Below are positions 42,707-56,130 of a stretch of DNA of 64,000 bases, in pieces. Source of the DNA: Marsupella aquatica. Its lineage: Eukaryota > Marchantiophyta. How positions within the stretch are numbered: the first letter of the stretch is position 1; the number at the start of each line of letters is the position of its first letter. The DNA lies in the NCBI GenBank assembly GCA_973895155.1, contig OZ316892.1:12648001-12712000 (forward strand), read 5' to 3'. Below the pieces are notes generated by a model. It was not told the origin of the DNA. It worked only from the letters and a program-made list of their open reading frames with translations, and did not search any database. Made by a program: the position numbers and the translations under genes.

Positions 42707-44830
42707 TTACGCCCCTTCCTCTGCGAGAACTCGGTCCCAGTAATAAACCCCTGCACATAACAGGCAAACACTATGCTCGTAAAGTCTCGGTTGCCTTAAA
42801 TTTCCACTAGACAGCAGAAATTTGACAAGGCAAATATCATCACCGAAGTTTGCAGAAGGGGCACGAAAATTGTACCATGGCCATCTTGCCCGATCCTCCG
42901 TAGTTGAGCAACATACTCGGAAACCTTCTTGATGGCATCAATCTGTGTGATACGAACGATGTCAGCTATAACGAATCACAATGGAGGATATGGACCGCAG
43001 TTGATCACTTGGAAAGCCTTTTGCCAGCAGCCTTGTGAAGCATGCCAGTACTAATACAGAGCCAAAGCCTGCACTTCTCTCAGAGTCGGTCAAGAAACGT
43101 CAAAGGACGAGTAATCTCGATTGTAAAGGTTTGCTGCTGGCCCACCCCATTGTAGACTACTTGCTACTTTCTGATAAAACCTAATGGCTTCTGACGAAAC
43201 TTGACCACCTGTAAACAGTCCAAACATCCATTGGTTGAAACAAATTGAGCGAAGGATGCACCTGCTCTCCCAAAAATTCGCTCTCTACGTAGTCCGTCAG
43301 CTGCACATCATCAGCCTCTTCCGCAGCCTGCTCCAGGGGATTCCATACCAGAAAAGACGAAAATAAGCTGCACTTGCCTTACAGTTCAGCGGGAAAGGAC
43401 GGTAATATATCTTGGAACCTGAACCAGCTCATATGAGTCTGCAGGAAAAGTAAAGAAAAAATACAGAATAAAACACGACAAGACGAGCGATCGAAATTTA
43501 CCTTATGCAAAGCGTACAACTTCTCTGTAGTTAACTTCTCGAGAGACAGAGAAAGCTCCATGGCTGCAGTAACACAGTTGACAAACCCACAACACCCCAT
43601 GAGAACACCACGCATGCCTTGAAGCTCCCAGGCTAGACGATACATGAAACCTTAACTTGGACAAACTCACCGTATAACGCATCACCCTTCTCGGCGTTCG
43701 CAAAATCCATTGGAGGTAAAATGATAGACTGCAATTTCACTCGGCCTCCCCTCTTGTTCTGCTCACACACACCACAGGAGACCGGTTCAAGCTCGTCTAC
43801 ATTCCAATACAGCAATATAATGTTTCGTCAACCAGCGAGACACATTTGAGGAAATAGTGGCAAACCCATCTTGATTTCGATGACAATAAATCCTGAATTG
43901 CTTCGGTCGATAGGATGTGCTGCACACATCCATTCACATTCAAACACAATGACAACAGAAAGCAATAATACCTGGTATATCATGAGCTTCTCGGCATGCT
44001 CGCGTTCCTCCACACTTGATTCTTTAAAGTACCTGTGCAGATTGTAGGTGAGTTTCAGAACACGAGAACAGGAGAAGAGTTCCAAATCCGAGAGCCATGG
44101 ACATACAAAACAGCACATACGAATATCATGAGCTTATCGGCATGCTCTGTTCCTCCACACTTGATTCTTTAAAGGACCTGTGCAGATTGTAGGGGAGTTT
44201 CAGAACACGAGAAAAGGAGAAGAGTTCCAAATCCGAGAGCCATGGACATACAAAACAGCACATACGACACTTACTTGGCCAGACCCGGTAGTGCAACGTT
44301 ATCACGGTCGAAGTACGCGAACAGGGCATGGTAGATGTAGGACACGTTGTACTCCACACTGCGTAGGCAAGTCGAATGACACAAAATCAGTTCAACACTC
44401 ACAGGCGAACCCAAGCACTCAAGCAGGTTTTCAGAAAAAGAGAAAAGAGCGCACCACAACAGCAAAGTCCGCCGCCTCTATACGGTGCGATCTTCACCTA
44501 CTTGATCTGGTCGTTGATAGCAGACTCGCATGAAACGTGGAATCGCTGACGAGCCAAGGACTCATGAGGACTCTGCGGCAACTGCAAAGACTGACTCTGC
44601 TGCACCTCTCGGAAAGGCTCGAAAATAACGCCCGTCATCGCCTTATCGCTCGATTCAGCTGCGCCTCTCACAGCAACGAACCTCGAGGAATTTGCTTGTC
44701 GAAGAACAGGTGACAACGTAGTTTCGAAACTCACTCTCTGCCTCAAACCCCGAGAAACCCCGCCACCACATCCTCCCGCAAATGCGAGCGACGAGCCCGC
44801 CACGTGAATCGAAGCCGCCTTTGACGCCAT
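42707..44830 (-). CDS. Plastid ferritin
   Basis: Eight exons give 266 residues: 44830-44502, 44358-44275, 44032-43972, 43758-43671, 43563-43502, 43327-43262, 42942-42876 and 42750-42707. Plant ferritins are plastid 24-mers that oxidise Fe(II) and store it as mineral. Exon 1 encodes a transit peptide and the plant extension peptide ([11 protein letters not shown]). The four-helix core follows: [79 protein letters not shown] and YVAQLRRIG. Glutamates in VEYN and the E-x-x-H of EREHAEKL are ferroxidase ligands. The protein ends [14 protein letters not shown] where flowering plants have a GVWHFDQML-type end. A nonfunctional tandem copy of exon 3 lies in intron 2. All junctions are GT-AG and phases agree. 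Confidence 0.95.
43975..44266 (-). repeat. 146-bp tandem duplication carrying ferritin exon 3
   Basis: A block of 146 bases covering exon 3, its acceptor and about 85 bases of upstream intron is present twice in tandem (CATGAGCTT at 43981 and 44127), with few differences. The copy at about 43975-44120 holds the intact exon; the copy at 44121-44266 holds a damaged exon. Confidence 0.92.
44121..44177 (-). pseudogene. Decayed duplicate of ferritin exon 3 (possible poison exon)
   Basis: The duplicate keeps the acceptor CACAG|GTC and a usable-looking donor TTC|GTATGT, but is 57 rather than 61 bases. It has lost bases in the EEREHAEK region and changes Tyr to Ser at its start. Read in the ferritin phase it ends in TGA (…[12 protein letters not shown] stop). 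Inclusion would truncate ferritin and expose the mRNA to nonsense-mediated decay; skipping gives the normal protein. Whether it is ever spliced in is unknown. Confidence 0.8.
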
Positions 44831-45540
44831 AGCTCACCACCACCAACACCAAAAATCACCACTACACCCCGCGCCAAGAAATGGACCAAACTCGAGCAAT
44901 CAAATCCACACGGCGATCTCAGCTCGACCGGTATTGTACGAATACAACGAAGAGCCCAAAAACACCCGTTCCAAAGAAATCACAACGAAGAGCCCAACAC
45001 ACGCGCTCCAAAGGACCACGGCCTCGCACGAACACTACTGTAGGCAGACCACGAAACAGAGAAGAAGACGAGCGATGTAGGCGGGGGCGGGGCAGGGAAG
45101 CGGAAATGAAACTTTTACTAAAAACAACCAAGCTGCAAACCTATCGGATCGTCGAGTCGAGCGGCAGGAGCACTGCACTTGCACTGTTGTGGGGGAGGCG
45201 ACACTGCGAGAGGAGCCCAATCCAGTGGGGTCTTGTAGAGTAGAGCTCGGGAGGCGAAAGGCAGAGGAGTCGAGTCTGACCGACGAGACTCGAGGAAAGG
45301 ACGACAGGAAGGAGAAGAGAAGGAGAGAAGAGGAAAGAGGGGTACTATGTGGAAAGCTATTATTCTTGTCGTGGACGGAGCACGCGCCCCACACACACCC
45401 CCGTGCCCGTACGAAGTGACATGTGGACACGTCTGCTCAACTTGTCCGGCACTGTCGGTTCGGAGCAGGTCCGGGTCCCAGGCCTGGACTCCGCTGCTGG
45501 TGGATAAAAAACCACCCGTGACCTTTTTTTGTGGATGAAC
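44831..45540. promoter_or_regulatory. Upstream region of ferritin
   Basis: GC-richer DNA (GAAGAGCCCAACA-type repeats near 44950-45000, purine-rich 45250-45340) directly precedes the ferritin start on the minus strand. It is the likely promoter and leader. Plant ferritin genes may carry iron-dependent or IDRS-like elements; I could not identify one with certainty. Confidence 0.4.
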
Positions 45541-46380
45541 TTCATCAATTCATTTGTTTCATTATTTATTTATTATTTATTATACAGGAAGGCTTTGTTT
45601 CATGGCTTAGGGTGGCTTTATAAGACTTTGGGGCCCTTCTTTATATTTGCATTCATTCATTCATTTTAATATATTATATATATCTATCATGAGTGGATGA
45701 GGCTCTAGTTGGCTGTACAAGAACTTGGAGCATTCAAGTATGTCATCTACCTATCCTACATGGCAAGCATTGGACCCAAGTAAATGGTGATGTGGAGTGG
45801 TAATTTTGTCTAGATTTTAGACTAGGTACCTTTAGAGGTGGTCCAAACAATTCCAAACCCTTTGGCCCCTTCAGAGCATCCACAATTAATTAATTTCATT
45901 TCAAAAGATTTTTGGTTGGAGTCTATCTATAGAAATTAGTCAGAGGACCAATTGGTTATTTAAGTTTGTTGTTATTCAACAACCAAGTTAGAGCACATGA
46001 AGAGTTGCATACTGGAATAGCTTTGAATATGGAAATGAGGGGAAAAGACAAGTAGATTTTTTCATGGTAGTAGGCCATGCACAATGTTCCCTTGGTACTC
46101 CTATGTCCATAGAGGCCATGCAAAATGTGTTATAGAAGCCGCAGGGTTTCTTACATTCCTTTGATATTCTTTTATCCATAGTAGTTGAAGGGTTTCTTAT
46201 GTTTCCTTGGTGTTCTTTTGTCCACAGTAGCCAAAGGATTCATGAAGTTACATTGGTAAATGTTATAGTAGTTGAAGAGTTTCTTTCTACCCATGATTAT
46301 TCCAAAAATTGCTAATTAAATAGAAAACTCATACAATCTACTGGAAAAACACTGATATATCAATCACAATCCATCCAAAG

Positions 46381-46842
46381 GTTATTTTCTTTTTACCCCT
46401 TTCTTTGTTTAATTGAAAAGTTACTTTTCAGTTTTCCATTGTTTGTATAGTTATGGACCCCCATGGGAAGCTCCTTCCAAAATCCCTGGAAACACATGCT
46501 GCCACATCAGCACTATAGGTCACAAACAACTATTGGTCACAAACAAGAAGTGTTCATTATACAAAAAGTACCAAACAAGACTATGTGTGTTTGAGACAAG
46601 TTAAAAAAAACAGTTAAACCTTGTAACTATACAAACAATGGAAAACTGAAAAGTAACTTTTCAAATAAACAAAGAGAGGGGTGAAAAGAAAACAACTGTT
46701 TTTTTTTAACTTGTCTCAAACACACATAGTCTTGTTTGGTACTTTTTGTATAACAAACACTTCTTGTTTGTGACCAATAGTGTTGATGTGACAACATGTG
46801 CTTCCAGGGATTTTGGAAAGAGATTCACATGGGGGTCCATAA
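46381..46842. repeat. Interleaved inverted repeats in order A-B-A'-B'
   Basis: Segment A (46381-46453) has its inverse A' at 46625-46693. Segment B (46452-46615, starting GGACCCCCATGGG) has its inverse B' at 46694-46842, ending CCCATGTGAATC in complement and CATGGGGGTCC on this strand. A simple inverted duplication would read A-B-B'-A'. Arms are about 85-90 percent complementary by eye. Confidence 0.8.
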
Positions 46843-47949
46843 CCAAAGTGACCCTCCAGTTTGCATTGGTGAAAAATGTCACTAGTGCCCCCATATCTTG
46901 TAAGTTGCTCTTATTGGTTAGCCACAGTGTTGGGCAATTTGTAGTATATATGTCAAGATTCAGACCTGCTCAAGACACTCTTCAACCAGGGTAGGCATAT
47001 CTTTGCCGTCACCACTCCATAAGTTGGAGCTCTTCTTCTGTTCACACTGGCAAGGTTGGTTTTGAGAGTCCAGATGGAACTTTCTATCCCACCTGCTCTA
47101 ATTCCAAGAATTCTTTCCTTGTGATCCTAAATCCAATCATGTGGTACCACTACCTATTGTTTAGTGATCACTCCTGCAAGCAGTTATATATGCACCAATT
47201 TGTCATGTAGCCCAAAGTTTGAGTGAAATGTGTCTAGCTTCCACAGAAGATAACTAGGTTCCCTGACTTTGGGTTTGCTGTTTTGATCCAAGCTTGGAAG
47301 GATAGATCATCTGGAGCAGCAAGGCCAATCTACAATTGTCCTGATTGATCAACTGGATCATCTTGGATACATAATTTAATCTGTCCCCTTGTGGACATGG
47401 TGTGCATGTCAGTAATCAAACCAATATTCTCTGCTGTGCATTTGGCACAGAAGACAAAGAAGGAGATGGACAGGAAATCCAACAAGGTTTCAATATGCAT
47501 GTAGATTACATATCATACTACTCACAATTCAAGCTGAGAACCCAAAGCAAAGCCTAAGCTCTGAACACCTGCACCCCAGTGGGGTGCTTCCTCACTCTCC
47601 TCAAGCATATCCTGGAGGCTCCCTACACCTTCCTGGAGGCGTTTGCTAATAAGGGTAGCTCTACAGGACATCCAGGGCATATGTGATTTATGTTTTGCAA
47701 AAGCAAACTCGAGACCACTTCTTGTTCTAAAGATACTGTCCAGACCAAACATCTTTTGAAATGAAGTTCAATAACTTCAAAATTCTTGAATGAAGGGCCC
47801 AGAGTTTGGACATGTTTGATACACCTCCAGAGGTGATCTAAAATTCTAGACAAAATACGTACTCCACATTAGCATTTCTTTGACTCATTATTGTACCTAA
47901 ATGGACCCTCAAGTTCTTGCTCATTATTGTACATGTAAAGCCACCTGCG

Positions 47950-48116
47950 GCCGGTACCACTCATTCATTGCAGTCCAGATTCCAGATTTAATCTCAGAGG
48001 GATGAAAAGAAACGATGGCGGTACCACTCATTACACAGTCCAGATTTAATCTCAGAGGGAATGAAATGAAGCGAAGGCCAACCTCTTGTAAAGCCCCCTA
48101 CCTCTTGTAAAGCCCC
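47950..48116. repeat. Direct repeats just past the reductase stop codon
   Basis: GGTACCACTCATT, CAGTCCAGATTTAATCTCAG and AGGGA(A)TGAAA occur twice (near 47953 and 48020), and CTACCTCTTGTAAAGCCCC occurs twice in tandem (48080 and 48099). These lie in the presumed 3' untranslated region of the alkenal reductase gene. Confidence 0.8.
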
Positions 48117-50656
<2,540 letters not shown>

Positions 50657-51094
50657 CCTGCAAAACAGGGAGGAAGCAATCGCAGCAGAGCAAAGAATGC
50701 TTGCCGAGCTCCTTCGGATGATCTAATTTTTAAATTAGACAGGTCTTGGCAATGGTAAGAGCGCAGCTCAGCTCGAGGGTGCCAGTATTGTCTACTCGTT
50801 CCGACATAGATTCAACTAGCAAAAGCGAGGAAACCTCAGCTTTCCACCATCGCCATTCGGCAAGCTTTACGGAGATGGACATTATTCCTCCCTCGGCTCC
50901 ATCCATATATTCCAGTTGCTCTATCCGAATGTTATTGCACTCAGCTCTCGCTAAGCGCATACTTCATAAGTGCAAAATAAGTGCAAAGGGTTCAGCCATT
51001 CCAAAAAATATAATTAAGTAAACGACCATTATTGTAATGCAAATGTAGCCCCTATCTAGAAAAGGCTCCCAATCATTAAAAAAAATATTGTATA
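50657..51094. other. Short upstream region of the alkenal reductase gene
   Basis: The presumed promoter and leader of the alkenal reductase, bounded by the end of Helitron copy C. No core element is certain. Confidence 0.4.
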
Positions 51095-52430
51095 CTAACC
51101 CCATGCCTGCGCGTTGCACAACAGATGTTGAGGCGAGAAAAGATGTTGAGTTGAAGAAAAGAGGTTGAGATGAAAAAAGATGTGGATGAGAGAAAAGATA
51201 TTGAGGTGAGTAAACGAAGTCTAGGTGATAAAAAGTTGTCGAGGAGAGACAAGATTGTTGAGCATAGACGACATTCGCAACGGCAAGCCCATGAACCATT
51301 CAATGCACAATAGTCGACACAGAGAAATACGTGGTTCACCTCCACATGAGGCTACGTCCACGGGAACACACAAGAGCTTTACTGCACTCTAGGTCGACCG
51401 GCCATACCAAGCATCCACAGCACATTGTCAAGCTCTCTCTATCTCAGCTCCGTAACAATGAGCCTAAGTTCCACCAGGGTCTGGCATCAGCCCTGACTAT
51501 ATGCACAACAGCACTACCGCTAACATTAGCTAAGTCTTAACCCGAGTTAGACTAACTGTGGTTAGCTCATGAGTCACAAGACTAGAGCAATATCTAACAA
51601 AGATGGCGACGTAAGAAAAAGATGAGAAAAAGATGTCAAGAAGATAAAAGATGTTGAGGGTGAGGAAAAGACATCATGGTGAGATAAAGTTGTCAAGAGA
51701 AAACGATAGCAAGATGAGAAAAAATAAATATGTTAAGGCGAGAAAAGAGGTTGAGGTGAAGAAGAGATGTCAAGCTAGATGAAACACGATCTCAAGGCGA
51801 GAAAATATGTCGAGGCTGAGAAAAAAATGTCATGATGAGATCAAGATGTCAATGTGATCTCGAAAAAAAGATGTCAAAACAAAGTAAAAATGTTAAGGTG
51901 AGATAATATGTAAATATTAAAAAATATGCCAAAGTGAGAAAAGATGTCAAGGACTAGGCAAGGCAAAAATATATAAAGTTTGCAATGTATTGTTGAGACA
52001 TGTCATGTGTGATACTAACTATGTAGTTGTTGTGGTCGTGTTCAATAACCTGTGCATTGCACATAGAAATTGGGGACACATCATAAAGTCCAAACACAAC
52101 TAGTGATAGGAACAAATATGTTTTTTTACTTTGAATCTGTTAGAGAAATAATTTCTTTTCTATTTTATTTATATTCAATAGTTTACAAAAAATGTTTAAA
52201 TTTAAAGAATTTAAATGTAAATTAATTTTGATAATTTTTAATTAATTTCTATCTTGGGCAGGTGGCAACAGGCTAAAGGGCAACTTGGGTAAAAAAATTA
52301 TTTTAGATCGAGTGTACGGATGGATCTGATGGTGTAAAACTAATAATATTTTGATGAAGGGTCACGATTGGTTCCTACTTTTCCTTCTTGTTTGGCAAAT
52401 AGTCCACACCAAACATAATTCACTTTTGGC
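51095..52430 (-). mobile_element. Helitron-like non-autonomous element, copy C
   Basis: On the minus strand it ends with the hairpin-like TTGTGCAACGCGCAGG, then GCATGGGG and TTAG (51098-51095, a CTAG variant) with T beyond. Its 5' part (about 52430-51970) parallels copy B: GGAACCAATC, CATCAAAA, CATCAGATCCATCCGTACA, CCCTTTAGCCTG, CCAATTTCTATGTGCAATGC, ATTGCAAA. Minisatellite units of the same family (GATGTCAAGGTGAGAAAA in this orientation) fill the interior. The 5' terminus is not exactly resolved. It lies 0.44 kb upstream of the alkenal reductase start. Confidence 0.6.
51120..51960 (-). repeat. Minisatellite inside Helitron copy C, interrupted by unique DNA
   Basis: GATGTYRAGGTGAGAAAA-type units occupy about 51120-51265 and 51600-51960. 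Between them, 51266-51599 is ordinary-complexity sequence, unlike the interior of copies A and B. Confidence 0.75.
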
Positions 52431-53199
52431 TTAATATTCCTTCAAAATTTTCACTCAGGTTTTCATTTTCTTCACTCAAAACAGTACGTCAAATTTGAAT
52501 GACAATTTGAATGACAACCACTGCATTTTTTGACGTTACCTTGCATTATGACTTTTGATTCTGCTTTGGTGGGGATGTTTTAATTAGGTAAGGATCACAC
52601 CTGTTATCAAAAAACCACATGAAGATAAACCCCCAGGTATACTTCAACAAAACATTCACCATATTATCTTCTATTGAATACTAGGTGATCCAAGGTTGCA
52701 AGTTAGGCACCTCCAACTAGAGACCAGAGATTGAAGACCACCTGGTCATCATCAAAAGAAGGGTATAATTTTCTGTAAGCCAGGTCTTTAGGGTTATTTT
52801 TGTTCATTACCTATTAGATGCAAAGGTAAATGCAAGATACTACAAGGCCACATATTGTAGTGGTTGTTGCATACATATAAAATACTTGATATAAGTTACA
52901 AAAGAAGGAATATTATTTATTTTATGCTATACAACTTTGGTCAAAATAATATAAAATTACTTATTTTGGATCCCAATGTTTTTATGTCATTGACCCCCTA
53001 CAAAGTACACCAGTTGGCCGTTTGGCAATTATCCCTCCTGGAATTGTCTTGCCTAATCATGAGTGACAAGTCTTTCACTTAGCGTCACCTGTATATTGTA
53101 GTATGAGTTAAAAGAGAGTGTTACAACCCTATCACTTATCAATTGTGTATCAAATATCATTTGTATGTCGAATGTTCCTACTTGCTCCCTGCTCTTCCC

Positions 53200-53520
53200 T
53201 GTCAGTTTTGACGGGTTAGACACCCCATTGCATTGTTACTAGTTATGGTATATGGACGGACATCAGACTACTCTGCTCATACCATACACACGAGTAAACA
53301 TTCATCCTTTGTACCTCAGTATATAATTTTACTCTTTCTAATTTTCAATGCATCAACGGAGAAGAATGAGCATTCAGGATTTGGATTGCCTCATTATGAA
53401 ACTTCTCTTCTAATTTACTTAAAAGTGTGAAAAAAGGGTCTGGTAGGCCTTTAAATGTAATAATGTCATGGTACCGGAGAATTCTGGGTAATAATAGCCC
53501 CTCAAACTTTTTGCCCTCAT
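53200..53520 (+). mobile_element. LTR-like fragment, first part
   Basis: Shares with 59770-60070 the ordered phrases TTGTTACTAGTT, CTCATACCATACACA, GAGAAGAATGAGCATTCA, GTAGGCCTTTAA, TGTAATAATGTCAT and TAATAGCCCCTCAAA. Confidence 0.55.
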
Positions 53521-55679
53521 TTTTCAAAGCATTATGACCCACATTTTTTTGTTTTTTCATTTTGAAAAGGGGGCGTGTAAACCCATCAATACCAGGCAAG
53601 GGGACTAAAGCCACCCAAGTAAAGGAAACAAAGAGGGGCCCCAGCACCTGGGGGCCAAAGAACCCCAAGAAAAACACCCAAACCACTAATCAGGCCAAGG
53701 AACCCTAAGAAACCACCAAATGGTGCCCATATTGGTGTTCCAAACAGGCTTATCCCTATTTTGTTACTTCTACCAAGCGGCATAAATTCCAATTAATCCG
53801 TGTACCCCCATGTTATTTTATAGGCAATTATTTAGAAACTGAAGCCTAGATGGACCTCCAAATCTAAAGAAAAAAATTCAAAAATGGACAAGTCAATGTT
53901 TGACACTTGAAACAGTTGCCAAACTTACCAAGGCAACTATAATTAACATCAATCACAAAACCAGATGCAATGTGAACTACTGTTTAATGTGTGGGTACCT
54001 TAATTGCCCACTTCAGCAAAACGGTGCTCGACGGTTTCCTCCACAATACTGAAGGGATGCTGGATGCACTCAAGTTGCATCGAAAGTAATCACTTTTCAA
54101 TTCCTACACGCAGATAGACAACGAGAGAGAAGTCATCAAATCACTAACTTCACATAATTGCTTAAGACAAAAAGTTTCATGGCAACAAATCTCCAACTGT
54201 GGAATTTGGAATCGATCAAAAGCTAGAGAAATTTATAAAATCATGACCACTTTAGTCTTGATAAAATCTCCCAATGTCACACTCACTGGAAAACCAAAGA
54301 ACATTGGAAAGCCAAAGAACATTGGAAACTTATAATCTCCTCAGAACTTAATTAAATCTATCAATATTAAGTTCATTAAAAAGCTAAAGAAATTCTAAAA
54401 TTCCTAATCTCCTTATTACTCAATAAGATCTGCCAATTTTAGGTTCATTTTCATGGAAGGGGTTAACATTTCAGGGGTTGTACAACAAAGATTTCTATTC
54501 ACATTAGAGATTATGAAAGCACGGGTAAAATCTATTTTTCAAATTACTTACTCAATTCTTATCGAATGGTGACAATGCTGAGCTCATCAGGACCGTCTGT
54601 TCAAGATCTTTTCGAAGCCATATTATACAAGAGTTTTCATTATGATTTGACTTAGCAATGTCAGACCAAAAATTGTTGCCGGGAAAATTTATATGTTTTG
54701 AATAAAATCAAAATGTAAATAAAACTGTTCCAGGGAGCAATTTTACCTCAATCTTTTGTCTTTTGATTTGCATGTCAGTTTTTTTACATTCTTTTTTATG
54801 GCATGGCGTCCTAATTTTACAGCAAAGTTGCCACAAACACGAATGCAGAAGTTAATTTTATCCAAAAACAAGTTTGTTATTGTTTACAGCGTGCCATGAT
54901 GATGTGGCGCGCTGTGGAGCCAGGAATTTTGCAAAGGACCCCTAATGGGGGTCCGTAAAAAAAACCTTGGGCTGTCTAGAATTATCAACCATAGCCATCC
55001 TACTCTTGTTATCTGCATTGTTCCTGTTGCTACCACTAGGTTGGTCCCAACTCTTCAGGTCATGAGAGCTACTCCCATGATTAACATCCTTAGTGTAGTG
55101 GGTAGTACTTTTGTCTTGGCTAGGGTCAGGCCACCTCATAGTGCTGAGATGTTTGTCAGCCATCTGCATCATCCAAATTCCCCATAATCAACATCTTACT
55201 ATTTATTTATAAAGCGCCAACTACAAGCTAGAGTTGGGACCTAGGTTCCTAGAGTGAAACCTCTAGACTATAACTCCATGGCTCATCATGTGGATGGGAA
55301 ACACATGACCATGATGTATGTCAAATAATAAGCATGTATGCCATATGTCATGATTTATATTTACATTAAAAATGAACTTTATGACCACCATAACATATGT
55401 GCATAGAAAGAGAGATGTTTCTAGAAAAGAGTATAGTACGCTCTATATAATTATTAAAATGATTATATGCATGATGGTTTTTTTATCAATTTATTAACCT
55501 TCAAAGAATATGAATAAAGAATGTATTTTGGTGACATTTTTTTGTCCTCCCCGCTGTTCATGTTCAAAGAACGGGTAATCAGGGCTAGTATTCACAATGA
55601 GAGATCTTAATCTTAAATGTGAATTCTTCTCCACAAATGCATTGGAAAAAAATTACAAGAGGCATAAAAAACCAATTAA

Positions 55680-56130
55680 CATCCTGTTGTTGGGGGCCAT
55701 CATGCCTAGAACATTGAGGGCTTTAGCTCAAGCTTTTAGTGGCTATTATTGTCCATAATGCCCTGGTAGTACACATTCAAAGCCTTAAAGGCCCAAGCAA
55801 CATTTTGTTTTCAACAGTTCTAGCAAAAGTAGAGGAGAAGTTTCATAATGAGCCTATTAAAATCAAGAAATTAGCTTGGTGGGACCCCACACAATAAAAA
55901 CTAGCTTGATGAGGGACACTAATGCTCTACTTTCTTGGTGGGTGGTGTGGGTGTGTGTTGTGGGAAGTGCTCATAACCAGCATGAACTTCCCACAACACA
56001 CAACCAAACCTTCTCCTGTCCCTCCTGAATGTTTTCTAAGCCTGCCCAAACATCAGCTGCCTCTAGGTTGCAACATTTTTCCTCCTGGGTACTCTCACTT
56101 TGATTTTTGGCAAGAATAGTTTTGTTCTTG
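55680..56130 (+). mobile_element. LTR-like fragment, second part
   Basis: Shares with 60260-60690 the ordered phrases GGGCTTTAGCTCAAG, AATGCCCTGGTA, AGGAGAAGTTTCATAATGAG, CCTTCTCTTGTCCCTCCT, GCCTGCCCAAACATC and GGTACTCTCACTTTG. Confidence 0.55.

Larger units (their letters stand above)
45541..48116. other. AT-rich intergenic region
   Basis: No recognisable gene. It contains ATT-rich simple sequence (45550-45690), a repeated GGGTTTCTTRYRTTYCTTTG phrase near 46145 and 46190, the interleaved inverted repeats at 46.4-46.8 kb and a direct repeat at about 47950-48110. Confidence 0.5.
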
